Shown piece after piece: positions 51,809 to 60,746 of a DNA stretch of 64,000 bases. Numbering within the stretch: the first letter of the stretch is position 1; each line of letters starts with the position of its first letter. This DNA is from Rhizobium sp. GN54. Its GTDB lineage: Bacteria; Pseudomonadota; Alphaproteobacteria; Rhizobiales; Rhizobiaceae. The position numbers were made by a program, and so were the translations under genes. The stretch covers positions 1 to 64,000 of the forward strand of contig NZ_JAJNCZ010000006.1 of the NCBI RefSeq assembly GCF_021026345.1, read 5' to 3'. Under the pieces are notes generated by a model, which saw nothing but the letters and a program-made list of their open reading frames with translations, ran no database searches and had not been told where the DNA came from.

Positions 51809-52219
51809 ATGCGAATGCTGGCGAATGGCTTGCTCGGGCTGGCGATGCTCGCGCTTCCCGCGGCGGCGGCAGAAGAGCCCTATAATGCCAAGGTCACGCT
51901 GGTATTCGACCACGCGCTTCCGAATGTGCCCGGCAAGAGCGTACGCGGCGTCCTGGTCGAATACGGACCGGGAGGCCACAACCCATCGCATACCCATCCG
52001 AAGAGCGCGTTCATCAGCGCGACGGTGATCGAAGGCAGCATCAAGAGCCAGATCAACGATGGACCGGTCAAGGTCTACGAGACCGGCGAGAACTGGATCG
52101 AGGTGCCCGGCGACCACCACCGGGTGAGCGCGAACGCCAGCGAAACGGAGCCGGCAAAGCTGCTGGCGGTCTTCGTGGTCGACACGGACGAAACGGAACT
52201 GACGACTTTCGACGATTGA
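51809..52219 (+). CDS. Exported cupin domain protein
   Basis: Periplasmic protein of 136 aa. The signal peptide is about residues 1-21 (MRMLANGLLGLAMLAL to AAAEE). The cupin motif is GGHNPSHTHPKSAFISATVIEG, with histidines and a later His pair (PGDHHRVSAN) as possible metal ligands. Cupin folds of this small type act as metal-dependent enzymes or sensors; the function is unknown. AAGGAG precedes the start. The next gene follows after 101 bases and may be cotranscribed. A dyad site lies upstream. Confidence 0.85.
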   Translation: MRMLANGLLGLAMLALPAAAAEEPYNAKVTLVFDHALPNVPGKSVRGVLVEYGPGGHNPSHTHPKSAFISATVIEGSIKSQINDGPVKVYETGENWIEVPGDHHRVSANASETEPAKLLAVFVVDTDETELTTFDD

Positions 52220-52273
52220 GAAAGTCGATGCGACCGACGGCGGAATGATCGCCGTCATCACCTTTCCCCAGGA

Positions 52274-52288
52274 GCAGGACTGTCCTGC
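52274..52288. promoter_or_regulatory. Inverted repeat before the NAD(P)-binding protein gene
   Basis: GCAGGAC, one base, then GTCCTGC: 7-base arms in the gap between the cupin and NAD(P)-binding protein genes. It could be an attenuator or an operator; no T-run follows. Confidence 0.4.
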
Positions 52289-52320
52289 CGGTAGAATTCT
52301 CTCAAAGAAGGAGCTTAGCC

Positions 52321-53079
52321 ATGCGCGTCGTCATCATCGGAGGCACCGGCCTGATCGGAACCAAGGTTGCCGCACTTCTGAGGCGGGAAGGGCACGACGT
52401 CCTGCAGGCGTCGCCTGCGACGGGCGTGAACGCGCTGACGGGCGAAGGCCTGGCCGGCGCGCTCAAGGGCGCCGAGGTGGTCGTTGATCTCGCCAACTCG
52501 CCATCGTTCGAGCCGAGTGCCGTTCTTTCGTTCTTCGAGCAGGCGACGTCGAACCTGATCGAGGCGGAAAAGGCTGCTGCCGTTCCCCATCACGTGGCCC
52601 TCTCCATCGTGGGTATCGAGCGGTCGCCCGACAACGGCTATTTCCCGGGCAAGGTTGCGCAGGAAGCTGTCGTGAAGAGGGGCGGTGTTCCCTACACCAT
52701 CATCCGGTCGACCCAGTTCATGGAATTCATGAGCGGCATCGTCGATGGCGCGACGACCGGCCAGACCGTTCACGCTTCGCCCGGCGCGTTCCAGCCGATC
52801 GCCGCCGACGACGTCGCGGCCTTCGTGGCCGAAGCTGCAGTCTCGGCCCCCTTGAACCGGACTATCGAAATCGCCGGTCCCGAGAAGAAGCCGATGAGCG
52901 AATTCCTCTCGGGCTATCTTGCCGCCACCCATGATGCGCGCACCGTCGTCATCGACAAGGACGCGCGGTATTTCGGCTCCCTCGTCGACGACCAGTCCCT
53001 GGTTCCGCTCGGGCCGGCAAAACTCGGCAAGCTGGACGTCAAGACCTGGTTCAGGCAACGCACCCAAACCGCTGCCTGA
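52321..53079 (+). CDS. NAD(P)-binding protein (NmrA-like atypical SDR)
   Basis: Protein of 252 aa. The N-terminus MRVVIIGGTGLIGTKVAALLRREGHDV is a Rossmann motif of the GGTGxxG form. It lacks the Tyr-x-x-x-Lys pair of classical SDRs but has GVPYTIIRSTQFMEFM, as in NmrA/quinone-reductase-like proteins (TIIRxxxFM). Such proteins sense or use NAD(P)H in redox stress. AAGGAG precedes the ATG. It follows the cupin gene and could be the second gene of that unit. Confidence 0.85.
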   Translation: MRVVIIGGTGLIGTKVAALLRREGHDVLQASPATGVNALTGEGLAGALKGAEVVVDLANSPSFEPSAVLSFFEQATSNLIEAEKAAAVPHHVALSIVGIERSPDNGYFPGKVAQEAVVKRGGVPYTIIRSTQFMEFMSGIVDGATTGQTVHASPGAFQPIAADDVAAFVAEAAVSAPLNRTIEIAGPEKKPMSEFLSGYLAATHDARTVVIDKDARYFGSLVDDQSLVPLGPAKLGKLDVKTWFRQRTQTAA

Positions 53080-53170
53080 CTTCAGGAACGCTGGCGGTCG
53101 GGGACGCTCTTGCCCCCGGCCGATTTCGCTTTCGAGCGACCCCTTGTCGTTGGTGTTCGTGTGATGGGCC

Positions 53171-53208
53171 GATGGCGGCCTCCGTACATTGCCTGATGGC
53201 CTCCGTAC
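53171..53208. repeat. Short direct repeats upstream of the copper genes
   Basis: GATGGCGGCCTCCGTAC (53171-53187) and GATGGCCTCCGTAC (53195-53208) repeat the same block with a 3-base difference, centred about two helical turns apart. Such pairs suit binding of a regulator such as a MerR- or OmpR-type protein, although no known copper box is evident. Confidence 0.4.
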
Positions 53209-53346
53209 GACGATTCGAGCCATTTACGGTGCCCGCCCATTTCTCGCTTTCCTGATTGCTGAAACGCAAACATGCGACAATTAGGCGTGGCGGGGAGGCT
53301 GGTCATGCCGGGGCGTGCTTGGTAAGGCTCGCCTCGAGAGGGATCG

Positions 53347-53739
53347 ATGAAGAGACGGATGCAACAGCGCAGGAGCGGAATGGTGGCCTTGGCCGCCGTC
53401 GTGCTGTTTTCGTTGCAGGCCCTTCTCGGCACGTTCGCTTTTGCAGCCGGCGCCGGCCCGTCGATGGTCGATGCGTTCGGCAACCCGCTCTGCATCACCC
53501 ACACCGAAGAACAGCAGCCGGCGTCCGCGCCGGGCACGGACCGGTCGCTTGCGCCGGACTGCTGCACGCTTGCCTGTGGTGTGGCGACAGGCTTTGTTCC
53601 GACCGACCGCGCCGTTGCGGTCCTCTTCAATCCGCTCGCGCAGCCTTCGCAGCGGATGTTCTATGGCACCTCCGAGCCCATCGGTCCGGCCTATGACGAT
53701 CTTCCCGGCCATCCTCGCGGGCCCCCTGCGGCTGCCTGA
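53347..53739 (+). CDS. DUF2946 family protein (probable copper-related)
   Basis: Exported protein of 130 aa. Residues 1-32 form a signal peptide (RRSGMVALAAVVLFSLQALL to FAFAAG). The mature part has a cysteine in NPLCITHTEE, with a histidine two residues after it, and APDCCTLACG: four cysteines and one histidine arranged as in DUF2946 proteins, which occur next to copper genes. It probably binds metal in the periplasm. It is followed by YcnI- and CopCD-type genes. The C-terminus is proline-rich. Confidence 0.7.
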   Translation: MKRRMQQRRSGMVALAAVVLFSLQALLGTFAFAAGAGPSMVDAFGNPLCITHTEEQQPASAPGTDRSLAPDCCTLACGVATGFVPTDRAVAVLFNPLAQPSQRMFYGTSEPIGPAYDDLPGHPRGPPAAA

Positions 53740-53870
53740 TCGCGGGCCGGTACCTGACAAGACCGACATGACACGATGAACCCCGCGCGCCTGCGGTCGG
53801 GGAGGGGGGCGCCGCAGGGCTTCCTCCGGCAGCAGACGCCATCTGACCTGTCATCGGTCGCGCCCCCCGG

Positions 53871-53888
53871 CCCCCCCCCCCCCCCCCC
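53871..53888. repeat. Run of 18 cytosines
   Basis: An 18-base C tract 75 bases before the YcnI-type start, preceded by CCCCCC and two G residues. It lies outside coding sequence. Its length makes it a candidate for slippage, or an artefact of sequencing or assembly. Confidence 0.6.
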
Positions 53889-53962
53889 GCGATCCCGCTA
53901 TCGTTTCCTTTTTCCTTTCCGAACCTTGCCGGCAGGATGACCGGCTCTATTGGAGACTGACC

Positions 53963-54493
53963 ATGTTCAAGAGAACACTTGCCACCGCTGCCGTCCTCGC
54001 GCTCGGTGCGGGAACTGCCTTCGCCCATGTTTCGCTGCAACTGAAGGAGGCGCCGGTCGGCTCGACCTACCGGGCGATCTTCCAGGTGCCGCACGGCTGC
54101 GAAGGCAAGCCGACGCTCACGGTGCGCGTGCAGATCCCCGAGGGCGTGATCGCGGTCAAGCCGCAGCCGAAGGCCGGCTGGACGCTGGAGAAGGTCAAGG
54201 GCGCCTATGCGAATTCCTACGATTACTATGGCACGCCGACCAGCGAAGGGGTGAAGGAGGTCGTCTGGAGCGGCGGTAACCTCGCCGACGACGAATATGA
54301 CGAGTTCGTCGTCCGGGCCTATCTGACGAAGGATCTGAAGGCCGGCGAAACGCTTTATTTCCCGGTCGTGCAGGAGTGCCCGGACGGCATGGCCGAACGC
54401 TGGATCGAGATCCCGGCCGAAGGCCAGTCGGCAGACGATCTCGAACTTCCCGCGCCGGGCGTAAAGCTGCTCGAGGCGGCTGGCGGCCATTAA
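53963..54493 (+). CDS. YcnI-family (DUF1775) copper-binding protein
   Basis: Exported protein of 176 aa. Signal peptide about 1-21 (FKRTLATAAVLALGAGTAFA), with the mature N-terminus HVSLQLKEAPVGS, an N-terminal histidine typical of YcnI that binds Cu(II). VPHGCEGKPTLTVRVQIPEG and AGWTLEKVKG are family motifs. It lies 58 bases before the CopC-CopD fusion gene, a common pairing in proteobacteria. Role: periplasmic copper chaperone for cuproenzymes; nitrous oxide reductase downstream is an attractive client. Confidence 0.88.
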   Translation: MFKRTLATAAVLALGAGTAFAHVSLQLKEAPVGSTYRAIFQVPHGCEGKPTLTVRVQIPEGVIAVKPQPKAGWTLEKVKGAYANSYDYYGTPTSEGVKEVVWSGGNLADDEYDEFVVRAYLTKDLKAGETLYFPVVQECPDGMAERWIEIPAEGQSADDLELPAPGVKLLEAAGGH

Positions 54494-54551
54494 CATCCAG
54501 TCGGCCGGCGCCTCTCGGGCGCCGGCCATTCCCGTCACGCGGAGATTGTTC

Positions 54552-56162
54552 GTGCTCATTCCCAACCGCAGCCTTGGTCGGCCCGGCATCGTGGCATTCC
54601 TGGCCGGCATCCTCTGGTGCTGCCTGGCCGGCATGGCGCTGGCGCATGCGTCGCTGACGGCGGCGGTCCCGCCGGACGGGGCGGTCGTGGGGGCACCACC
54701 GAAAACGCTCTCGCTGTCCTTCAGCGAGCCGGTTTCGCCGCTGGTGCTGAAGCTCATCCTGCCCGACGGGCAGGCGAGGGCACTCGACGGGTTCGTCCTT
54801 CGCGACACAACGCTGGAGATCGCCGCGCCCGACGATCTCGGGCCGGGGACCCATGTGCTGACCTGGCGCGTCGTGTCAGAGGACGGGCATCCGGTCGCGG
54901 GGTCGACGATCTTTTCGATCGGCGCGCCGGGCACCGCGCCGCAGGCGGCAGCAGAAGCGATCGATTGGCCGGTGCGCTCCGCGCTGTGGCTGGCCAAGGT
55001 CGTGACGTATGCCGGCCTTTGCTTCGGCATCGGCGGCGTCTTCGCCGCGCGCTGGCTGATCGTCAATGAGGGCGGCGGCCCCCGGCTTGTCGGAGCGGCG
55101 ACGTGGACCGGTCTCGGCGCGACCGTCCTCTCCCTCGGTCTGCAGGGCCTCGATGCCCTCGGTGCGCCGCTTGCCGGCCTCCTTGATCCGGCCGTGTGGA
55201 AGGCCGGCTTCGCAACGAGCTTCGGCGCGACCGTCGCGGTCCTGTCGGTGGCCTTCTGCCTCGCCGTCGTGGCGGGGCGATCCGGATCGGCGGTGCTGAA
55301 CCGGACGGCGTCCCTTGCCGCGCTCGTTGCCGGGTGCGTTGCGCTGGCCTTGAGCGGACATGCGAGCGCGGCCGCTCCACAATGGCTGACGCGACCGGCG
55401 GTGTTCGTCCATGCGTTGACGATCGCGATCTGGGTCGGCGCGCTTCTGCCGCTGGCGTCCGCCCTGCGACGCGACAAGGATGCCGGCCGGCGGGCGCTCG
55501 GCCGGTTCTCCCGGCTGATCCCGTTCTGTGTCGCCCTTCTCGTTCTGGCGGGCCTGCTGCTGGCCGTGATCCAGGTCCGCGAGCCCGCTGCACTCCTTTC
55601 CACAGCCTATGGCAACGTGCTCCTGGCGAAGACCGGATTGCTGGCGGTTCTGTTCGGCCTCGTCGCCGTCAATCGCTGGATGCTCACCGGGCCTGCGGCG
55701 CGGGGGGGGCGCAAGGCCGTGCGCCGGCTTTTCCGGGCCGTCGTCGTCGAGACCCTGATCGTCGTTGCGATCTTCGCGGTCGCCGCGACCTGGCGGTTCA
55801 CGCCGCCGCCGCGCGCGCTTGCCGTCGCGGCCGCCCAACCGGCCACCGTCCATATCCATTCCGACAAGGCGATGGTGGAGGTGACGGTCGCTCCGGGGCG
55901 TGCCGGGCCGGTCGAGATTTCGGCTGTGCTCCTTGGCGCCGACTTCAACCCGCTCAATGCCAAGGAGGTCACCTTCGTTCTTTCGAACGCGCAGGCAGGC
56001 GTCGAGCCGATGCGCAGGAAAGCCCAATTGCAGACGGACGGTACGTGGAAGGCCCGGGATGTCGTCATCCCCCTGGCCGGTCAATGGCAGGTGCGGATCG
56101 ACGTTCTGGTCGGCGACTTCGAACTCCTGCGGCTGCAGGAAGCCATCGAGGTGCAGCCATGA
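54552..56162 (+). CDS. CopC-CopD fusion copper import protein
   Basis: Protein of 536 aa. A signal peptide ends near residue 31, and the mature CopC domain starts HASLTAAVPPDGA with the N-terminal copper-ligand histidine and EDGHPVAGSTIFSI. The CopD membrane region (about residues 140-430, eight helices) carries ALSGHASAAAPQWL and FVHALTIAIWVGALLPL. A C-terminal soluble YtkA/FixH-like domain (about 430-536, VHIHSDKAMVEVTVAPGRAG) follows. The GTG at 54552 is favoured because GGAG precedes it; the TTG at 54546 is too close. It moves copper across the inner membrane. Confidence 0.85.
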   Translation: MLIPNRSLGRPGIVAFLAGILWCCLAGMALAHASLTAAVPPDGAVVGAPPKTLSLSFSEPVSPLVLKLILPDGQARALDGFVLRDTTLEIAAPDDLGPGTHVLTWRVVSEDGHPVAGSTIFSIGAPGTAPQAAAEAIDWPVRSALWLAKVVTYAGLCFGIGGVFAARWLIVNEGGGPRLVGAATWTGLGATVLSLGLQGLDALGAPLAGLLDPAVWKAGFATSFGATVAVLSVAFCLAVVAGRSGSAVLNRTASLAALVAGCVALALSGHASAAAPQWLTRPAVFVHALTIAIWVGALLPLASALRRDKDAGRRALGRFSRLIPFCVALLVLAGLLLAVIQVREPAALLSTAYGNVLLAKTGLLAVLFGLVAVNRWMLTGPAARGGRKAVRRLFRAVVVETLIVVAIFAVAATWRFTPPPRALAVAAAQPATVHIHSDKAMVEVTVAPGRAGPVEISAVLLGADFNPLNAKEVTFVLSNAQAGVEPMRRKAQLQTDGTWKARDVVIPLAGQWQVRIDVLVGDFELLRLQEAIEVQP

Positions 56163-56247
56163 CCTGACGGCCAGGATGATCGAGATCGACGTTCCCGTGG
56201 CCACGCCCGGTTCCGCAAGCGTGGCCTGGGCGCAAATGTCGCAGGTC

Positions 56248-56261
56248 TTGTCAAACGTCAA
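56248..56261. promoter_or_regulatory. Candidate FNR/NnrR-type box
   Basis: TTGTCAAACGTCAA fits TTG-N8-CAA with near-symmetric arms. Position is 380 bases before the nosR start, so the promoter would be far upstream. Confidence 0.35.
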
Positions 56262-56373
56262 TTGAGATCGAGAACAACGCTCAAAGCCCGGCCGATGCAG
56301 CCACGTTGCGGTCCAGAACAGATCCGTAATCGTTTCTTGCGTCGGCGATGCGCGCCATGAACCGTCCCGGTCC

Positions 56374-56387
56374 TTGATCTCGCGCAA
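56374..56387. promoter_or_regulatory. Candidate FNR/NnrR-type box near nosR
   Basis: TTGATCTCGCGCAA fits TTG-N8-CAA; the left half is FNR-type (TTGAT), the right half NnrR-type (CGCAA). It lies 253 bases before nosR. Confidence 0.4.
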
Positions 56388-56640
56388 ACCCTTCCGGCTT
56401 CGCCCCGCTAAGTTCCGGCCACGAATTGGTCGGGACATTGGAAAGGGACAGCGGGGCTATGAAGGGTAGGGAGTTCTTTCGGCATCCTGGAAGGGACAGC
56501 GGACCGGAGCCGTTGCGCGGCGCCTATTCCGTTCGCGGCGCAGCGATGCTGTTCAGGACTGGGCATCCTTTCCTGTCGGCGCCCTGCCCGTCGCGCAAGC
56601 GCGCCGACAGTGCGACCGCGATTTGCAGGAACGTCCTGCA

Positions 56641-58797
56641 ATGAAGCTCGTCCGTCTCCTTCTTCTGCTCTGCGCAAGCCTGTGCTTCACGGCCTCCGCC
56701 AGCGCGCGATCCGTGCTGCAGGAGTATCTGCCCACCGTGACGGCTGCCGATATCGTGCCGGGCGCCGAAGGCTTCGGGCCGGTGCGCGAAGACCTGGCGG
56801 TGGCGCCGGTGCTGAAGGACGGAAAGACGGCGGCCTGGGTCTTCGTCACCTCGGATTTCGTGGGAACGACGGGCTATTCCGGCAAGCCGATCCATACGCT
56901 CGTGGCCGTGGGCCAGGATGCGAAGATCGTCGGCGTCCGTCTGGTCAAGCACTCCGAGCCGATCGTCCTGATAGGCATCCCGGAGGCGAAGGTCAAGGCG
57001 CTGGTCGAAGGCTATGCCGGCCTTGATCTCCTCGCCGAGGCGAAATCCGGTGGCACGGCACACGAGGTGGACATCATCTCGGGCGCGACGGTGACGGTGA
57101 TGGTGATCGACGATTCGATCGTCCGGTCCGGGCTGAAGGTTGCGCGGGCGCTCGGCCTTGGCGGGCTCGCCCCGGAAGCGGCCAATGCCGGCCCGCGCTT
57201 CGAGATCGATCCCGAAGCCGCCCCGCCGACCGACTGGGTCGAGGCCGAAGGTGACGGGACGCTGCGCCGGCTGTCGCTGGACGTGGCACAGGTCAATGCC
57301 GCTTTCGCCGACCATCCCGACGAGCGCAGCCGCGAGCGGGCGATTGCGGAAGCACCGCAAACCACCTTCATCGACATGCAGGCGGCGCTGGTCTCGGTGC
57401 CCTCCATCGGCGCGGCCCTGCTCGGCAAGGCCGAGGAAGCCAACCTGCGCGGCTGGCTGGGCGCGGGAGAGAACGCCGTCGCCCTGTTCGGACGCGGGCT
57501 CTATTCCTTGAAGGGGTCCGGCTACGTGCGCGGCGGCATCTTCGACCGCATCGTGCTGATCCAGGACGATATCTCCGTACGCTTCCGCGACCGTGACCAT
57601 CGCCGCCTCGGAGGCATCGCCCTTGCGGGCGCGCCGGAATTCTCCGAGATGGACCTGTTTCGCATCCCCGCCAATGTCGGCTTTGATCCGGCAAAGCCCT
57701 TTCGCATCCAGCTCCTGGCGCATCGCGAGGTCGGGCCGATCGAGAAGGTCTTCCATACGTTCGATCTCGCCTACCAACTGCCGCAGAAATACCTGCGCGC
57801 CGTCGCCCCGCCGGTAAAGGAAGTCGCTGCCGTCGCCGATCGTGACGAGGGGAGTGCGCAGACAGACCTGTGGAGGCGCATCTGGCAGGATTCGAAGCTG
57901 AAGATCGGGGTTCTGGCGTCGATGCTCGTCGTGCTTACGGGCGTGTTCTTCTTCCAGACCTATGCGGTTCGGAGCGCCCGCGGCTTCTACATCTTCCGCA
58001 TGACCTTCCTGACGGCGACGCTGGTCTTCCTCGGCTGGTACGCCAATGCGCAGCTCTCCGTCGTCAACCTGATGGCGTTGTTCGGCAGCCTCGTGAACGG
58101 CTTCAGCTGGCAGGCCTTCCTGCTCGACCCGCTGACCTTCATCCTGTGGTTCGCCGTCGCCGCCGCGCTGCTGTTCTGGGGGCGGGGCGCCTATTGCGGC
58201 TGGCTCTGCCCCTTCGGCGCCCTGCAGGAACTGACCAACCAGATCGCGCGCAAGCTGCGCATCCCGCAATGGACGCTGCCCTGGGGTCTGCACGAGCGCC
58301 TCTGGCCGATCAAGTACATGATCTTCCTCGGCCTCTTCGGGGTGTCCCTGATCAGCGTCGAGCAGGCCGAGCATCTGGCCGAGATCGAGCCGTTCAAGAC
58401 GGCGATCATCCTGAAGTTCATCCGCGCCTGGCCATTCGTCGCCTATGCCGCAGCCCTGCTGGTCGCCGGGCTCTTCGTCGAGCGGTTCTATTGCCGCTAC
58501 CTCTGCCCGCTGGGTGCCGCGCTCGCGATCCCCGCACGGATCCGCATGTTCGACTGGCTCAAGCGCTACCACGAATGCGGAAACCCCTGCCAGACCTGCT
58601 CCAACCAGTGCCCGGTGCAGGCGATCCACCGCACCGGCGAGATCAACCCGAACGAGTGCATCAACTGTCTGCACTGCCAGGTGCTCTACCAGTCCGAAAC
58701 CGTCTGCCCCGTCGTGATCAAGAAGATGAAATCGCGGGCCAAGCTAGCGGCGAGCCCTGGTGGCGCTCCGATCCACCAACCTGCAGCCAAGGTTTAA
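56641..58797 (+). CDS. nosR: Nitrous oxide reductase regulator/electron donor NosR
   Basis: Membrane flavo-iron-sulfur protein of 718 aa needed for nosZ expression and for sustained electron flow to NosZ. A signal segment (residues 1-24) is followed by a periplasmic FMN domain with [18 protein letters not shown], where the threonine attaches FMN. Six-helix region from about residue 420 includes [15 protein letters not shown] and [14 protein letters not shown]. Two 4Fe-4S motifs follow: [17 protein letters not shown] and [18 protein letters not shown]. The ATG at 56641 is preferred over a TTG at 56623. nosZ begins 20 bases downstream. Confidence 0.95.
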   Translation: MKLVRLLLLLCASLCFTASASARSVLQEYLPTVTAADIVPGAEGFGPVREDLAVAPVLKDGKTAAWVFVTSDFVGTTGYSGKPIHTLVAVGQDAKIVGVRLVKHSEPIVLIGIPEAKVKALVEGYAGLDLLAEAKSGGTAHEVDIISGATVTVMVIDDSIVRSGLKVARALGLGGLAPEAANAGPRFEIDPEAAPPTDWVEAEGDGTLRRLSLDVAQVNAAFADHPDERSRERAIAEAPQTTFIDMQAALVSVPSIGAALLGKAEEANLRGWLGAGENAVALFGRGLYSLKGSGYVRGGIFDRIVLIQDDISVRFRDRDHRRLGGIALAGAPEFSEMDLFRIPANVGFDPAKPFRIQLLAHREVGPIEKVFHTFDLAYQLPQKYLRAVAPPVKEVAAVADRDEGSAQTDLWRRIWQDSKLKIGVLASMLVVLTGVFFFQTYAVRSARGFYIFRMTFLTATLVFLGWYANAQLSVVNLMALFGSLVNGFSWQAFLLDPLTFILWFAVAAALLFWGRGAYCGWLCPFGALQELTNQIARKLRIPQWTLPWGLHERLWPIKYMIFLGLFGVSLISVEQAEHLAEIEPFKTAIILKFIRAWPFVAYAAALLVAGLFVERFYCRYLCPLGAALAIPARIRMFDWLKRYHECGNPCQTCSNQCPVQAIHRTGEINPNECINCLHCQVLYQSETVCPVVIKKMKSRAKLAASPGGAPIHQPAAKV

Positions 58798-58817
58798 CAA
58801 AGGAAGGAAAGCCGATC

Positions 58818-60743
58818 ATGGAATCGAAGGACAACAAGGGGCTGAGCCGCCGTGCTCTCTTCAGCGCCACGGCAGGCACTGCCGTTCTGGCGGGCACGAT
58901 GGGCCCGGCGGCGCTCGGCCTCGGAGCTGCGGGCCTGGCCACGCCTGCCCGTGCCGCCGGGGCCGACGGTTCGGTCGCGCCCGGCAAGCTGGACGACTAC
59001 TACGGCTTCTGGTCCTCGGGCCAGACCGGCGAGATGCGCATTCTCGGCATCCCCTCGATGCGTGAGTTGATGCGGGTGCCGGTGTTCAACCGTTGCTCGG
59101 CCACCGGCTGGGGGCAGACCAACGAATCGATCCGCATCCACCAGCGCACGATGTCGGAGAAGACGAAGAAGCAGCTCGCCGCCAACGGCAAGCAGATCCA
59201 CGACAACGGCGATCTGCACCATGTCCACATGTCCTTCACCGAGGGCAAGTACGACGGTCGCTTCCTGTTCATGAACGACAAGGCCAACACCCGTGTGGCG
59301 CGCGTGCGCTGCGATGTGATGAAGACCGACGCCATCCTGGAAATTCCCAATGCCAAGGGGATTCACGGCATGCGCCCGCAGAAATGGCCGCGTTCGAACT
59401 ACGTGTTCTGCAACGGCGAGGACGAGGCGCCGCTCGTCAATGACGGCTCGACCATGACGGACGTCTCGACCTACGTGAACATCTTCACCGCCGTCGATGC
59501 CGACAAATGGGATGTGGCCTGGCAGGTGAAGGTTTCGGGCAACCTCGACAATTGCGAAGCCGACTACGAGGGCAAGTGGGCGTTTTCGACCAGCTACAAC
59601 TCGGAAATGGGGATGACGCTGGAGGAGATGACGAAGTCCGAGATGGATCATGTCGTCGTCTTCAACCTCGCCGAGATCGAGAAGGCCATCGCAGCGGGCC
59701 AGTACGAGGAGATCAACGGCGTCAAGGTGCTGGACGGCCGCAAGGAGGCCAAGTCGCTCTTCACCCGCTATATCCCGATCGCGAACAACCCGCACGGCTG
59801 CAACATGGCGCCGGACAAGAAGCACCTGTGCGTTGCCGGCAAGCTCTCGCCCACCGTCACCGTGCTGGACGTGACGAAGTTCGACGCGCTGTTCTACGAC
59901 AATGCCGAACCGCGCAGCGCGGTGGTGGCGGAGCCGGAACTGGGCCTCGGACCGTTGCACACCGCCTTCGACGGGCGCGGCAACGCCTATACGTCGCTCT
60001 TCCTCGACAGCCAGGTGGTGAAGTGGAACATCGAGGAGGCCATCCGCGCCTATGCCGGCGAGAAGATCGACCCGATCAAGGACAAGCTCGACGTCCAGTA
60101 CCAGCCGGGCCACCTGAAGACGGTCATGGGCGAGACGCTGGATGCCGCCAACGACTGGCTGGTGTGCCTTTGCAAGTTCTCCAAGGACCGGTTCCTGAAC
60201 GTCGGTCCGCTGAAGCCGGAGAACGACCAGCTCATCGATATCTCGGGCGACAAGATGGTGCTGGTGCATGACGGCCCGAATTTCGCCGAGCCGCATGACG
60301 CGATCGCCGTCGCGCCTTCGATCCTGCCGAACATCCGCTCGGTCTGGGACCGGAACGACCCGCTCTGGGCCGAAACCCGCAAGCAGGCCGACGCCGATGG
60401 CGTCAATATCGACGAATGGGCCGATGCCGTGATCCGCGACGGCAACAAGGTGCGCGTCTACATGACCTCGGTCGCGCCGAGTTTCAGCCTTGAGAGCTTC
60501 ACGGTGAAGGAAGGCGACGAGGTCACGGTGATCGTCACCAACCTCGACGAGATCGACGACCTGACGCATGGCTTCACCATGGGCAACCATGGCGTGGCGA
60601 TGGAGATCGGGCCGCAGCAGACGAGCTCGGTCACCTTCGTTGCGGCCAACCCCGGCGTCTACTGGTACTATTGCCAGTGGTTCTGCCATGCCCTGCACAT
60701 GGAAATGCGCGGCCGCATGTTCGTGGAACCGAAGGAAGCCTGA
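58818..60743 (+). CDS. nosZ: Nitrous-oxide reductase NosZ, clade I
   Basis: Periplasmic copper enzyme of 641 aa reducing N2O to N2. The Tat signal [17 protein letters not shown] with twin arginines assigns it to clade I. The N-terminal propeller contributes CuZ histidines, beginning [16 protein letters not shown] and [14 protein letters not shown]. The C-terminal cupredoxin has the CuA site [12 protein letters not shown] with C619 and C623. Length and motifs are complete, so it should be active. AAGGAAGG precedes the ATG. It is the second gene of the nos operon; NosD follows after 3 bases. Confidence 0.97.
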   Translation: MESKDNKGLSRRALFSATAGTAVLAGTMGPAALGLGAAGLATPARAAGADGSVAPGKLDDYYGFWSSGQTGEMRILGIPSMRELMRVPVFNRCSATGWGQTNESIRIHQRTMSEKTKKQLAANGKQIHDNGDLHHVHMSFTEGKYDGRFLFMNDKANTRVARVRCDVMKTDAILEIPNAKGIHGMRPQKWPRSNYVFCNGEDEAPLVNDGSTMTDVSTYVNIFTAVDADKWDVAWQVKVSGNLDNCEADYEGKWAFSTSYNSEMGMTLEEMTKSEMDHVVVFNLAEIEKAIAAGQYEEINGVKVLDGRKEAKSLFTRYIPIANNPHGCNMAPDKKHLCVAGKLSPTVTVLDVTKFDALFYDNAEPRSAVVAEPELGLGPLHTAFDGRGNAYTSLFLDSQVVKWNIEEAIRAYAGEKIDPIKDKLDVQYQPGHLKTVMGETLDAANDWLVCLCKFSKDRFLNVGPLKPENDQLIDISGDKMVLVHDGPNFAEPHDAIAVAPSILPNIRSVWDRNDPLWAETRKQADADGVNIDEWADAVIRDGNKVRVYMTSVAPSFSLESFTVKEGDEVTVIVTNLDEIDDLTHGFTMGNHGVAMEIGPQQTSSVTFVAANPGVYWYYCQWFCHALHMEMRGRMFVEPKEA

Positions 60744-60746
60744 TCG

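Larger units (their letters stand above)
56163..56640. promoter_or_regulatory. Intergenic region upstream of nosR
   Basis: A 478-base gap. I see two candidate FNR/NnrR-type boxes (56248-56261 and 56374-56387) and no gene. It is expected to hold the promoter of the nos operon. Confidence 0.6.

Noticed and set aside
53627-55603. A 658-codon minus-strand frame opposite the copper genes
   Set aside because: Antisense shadow, rich in Pro, Ser, Arg and Ala, crossing three real genes and the C tract.
56524-58674. A 716-codon minus-strand frame opposite nosR
   Set aside because: Antisense shadow of nosR; low-complexity composition and no motif.
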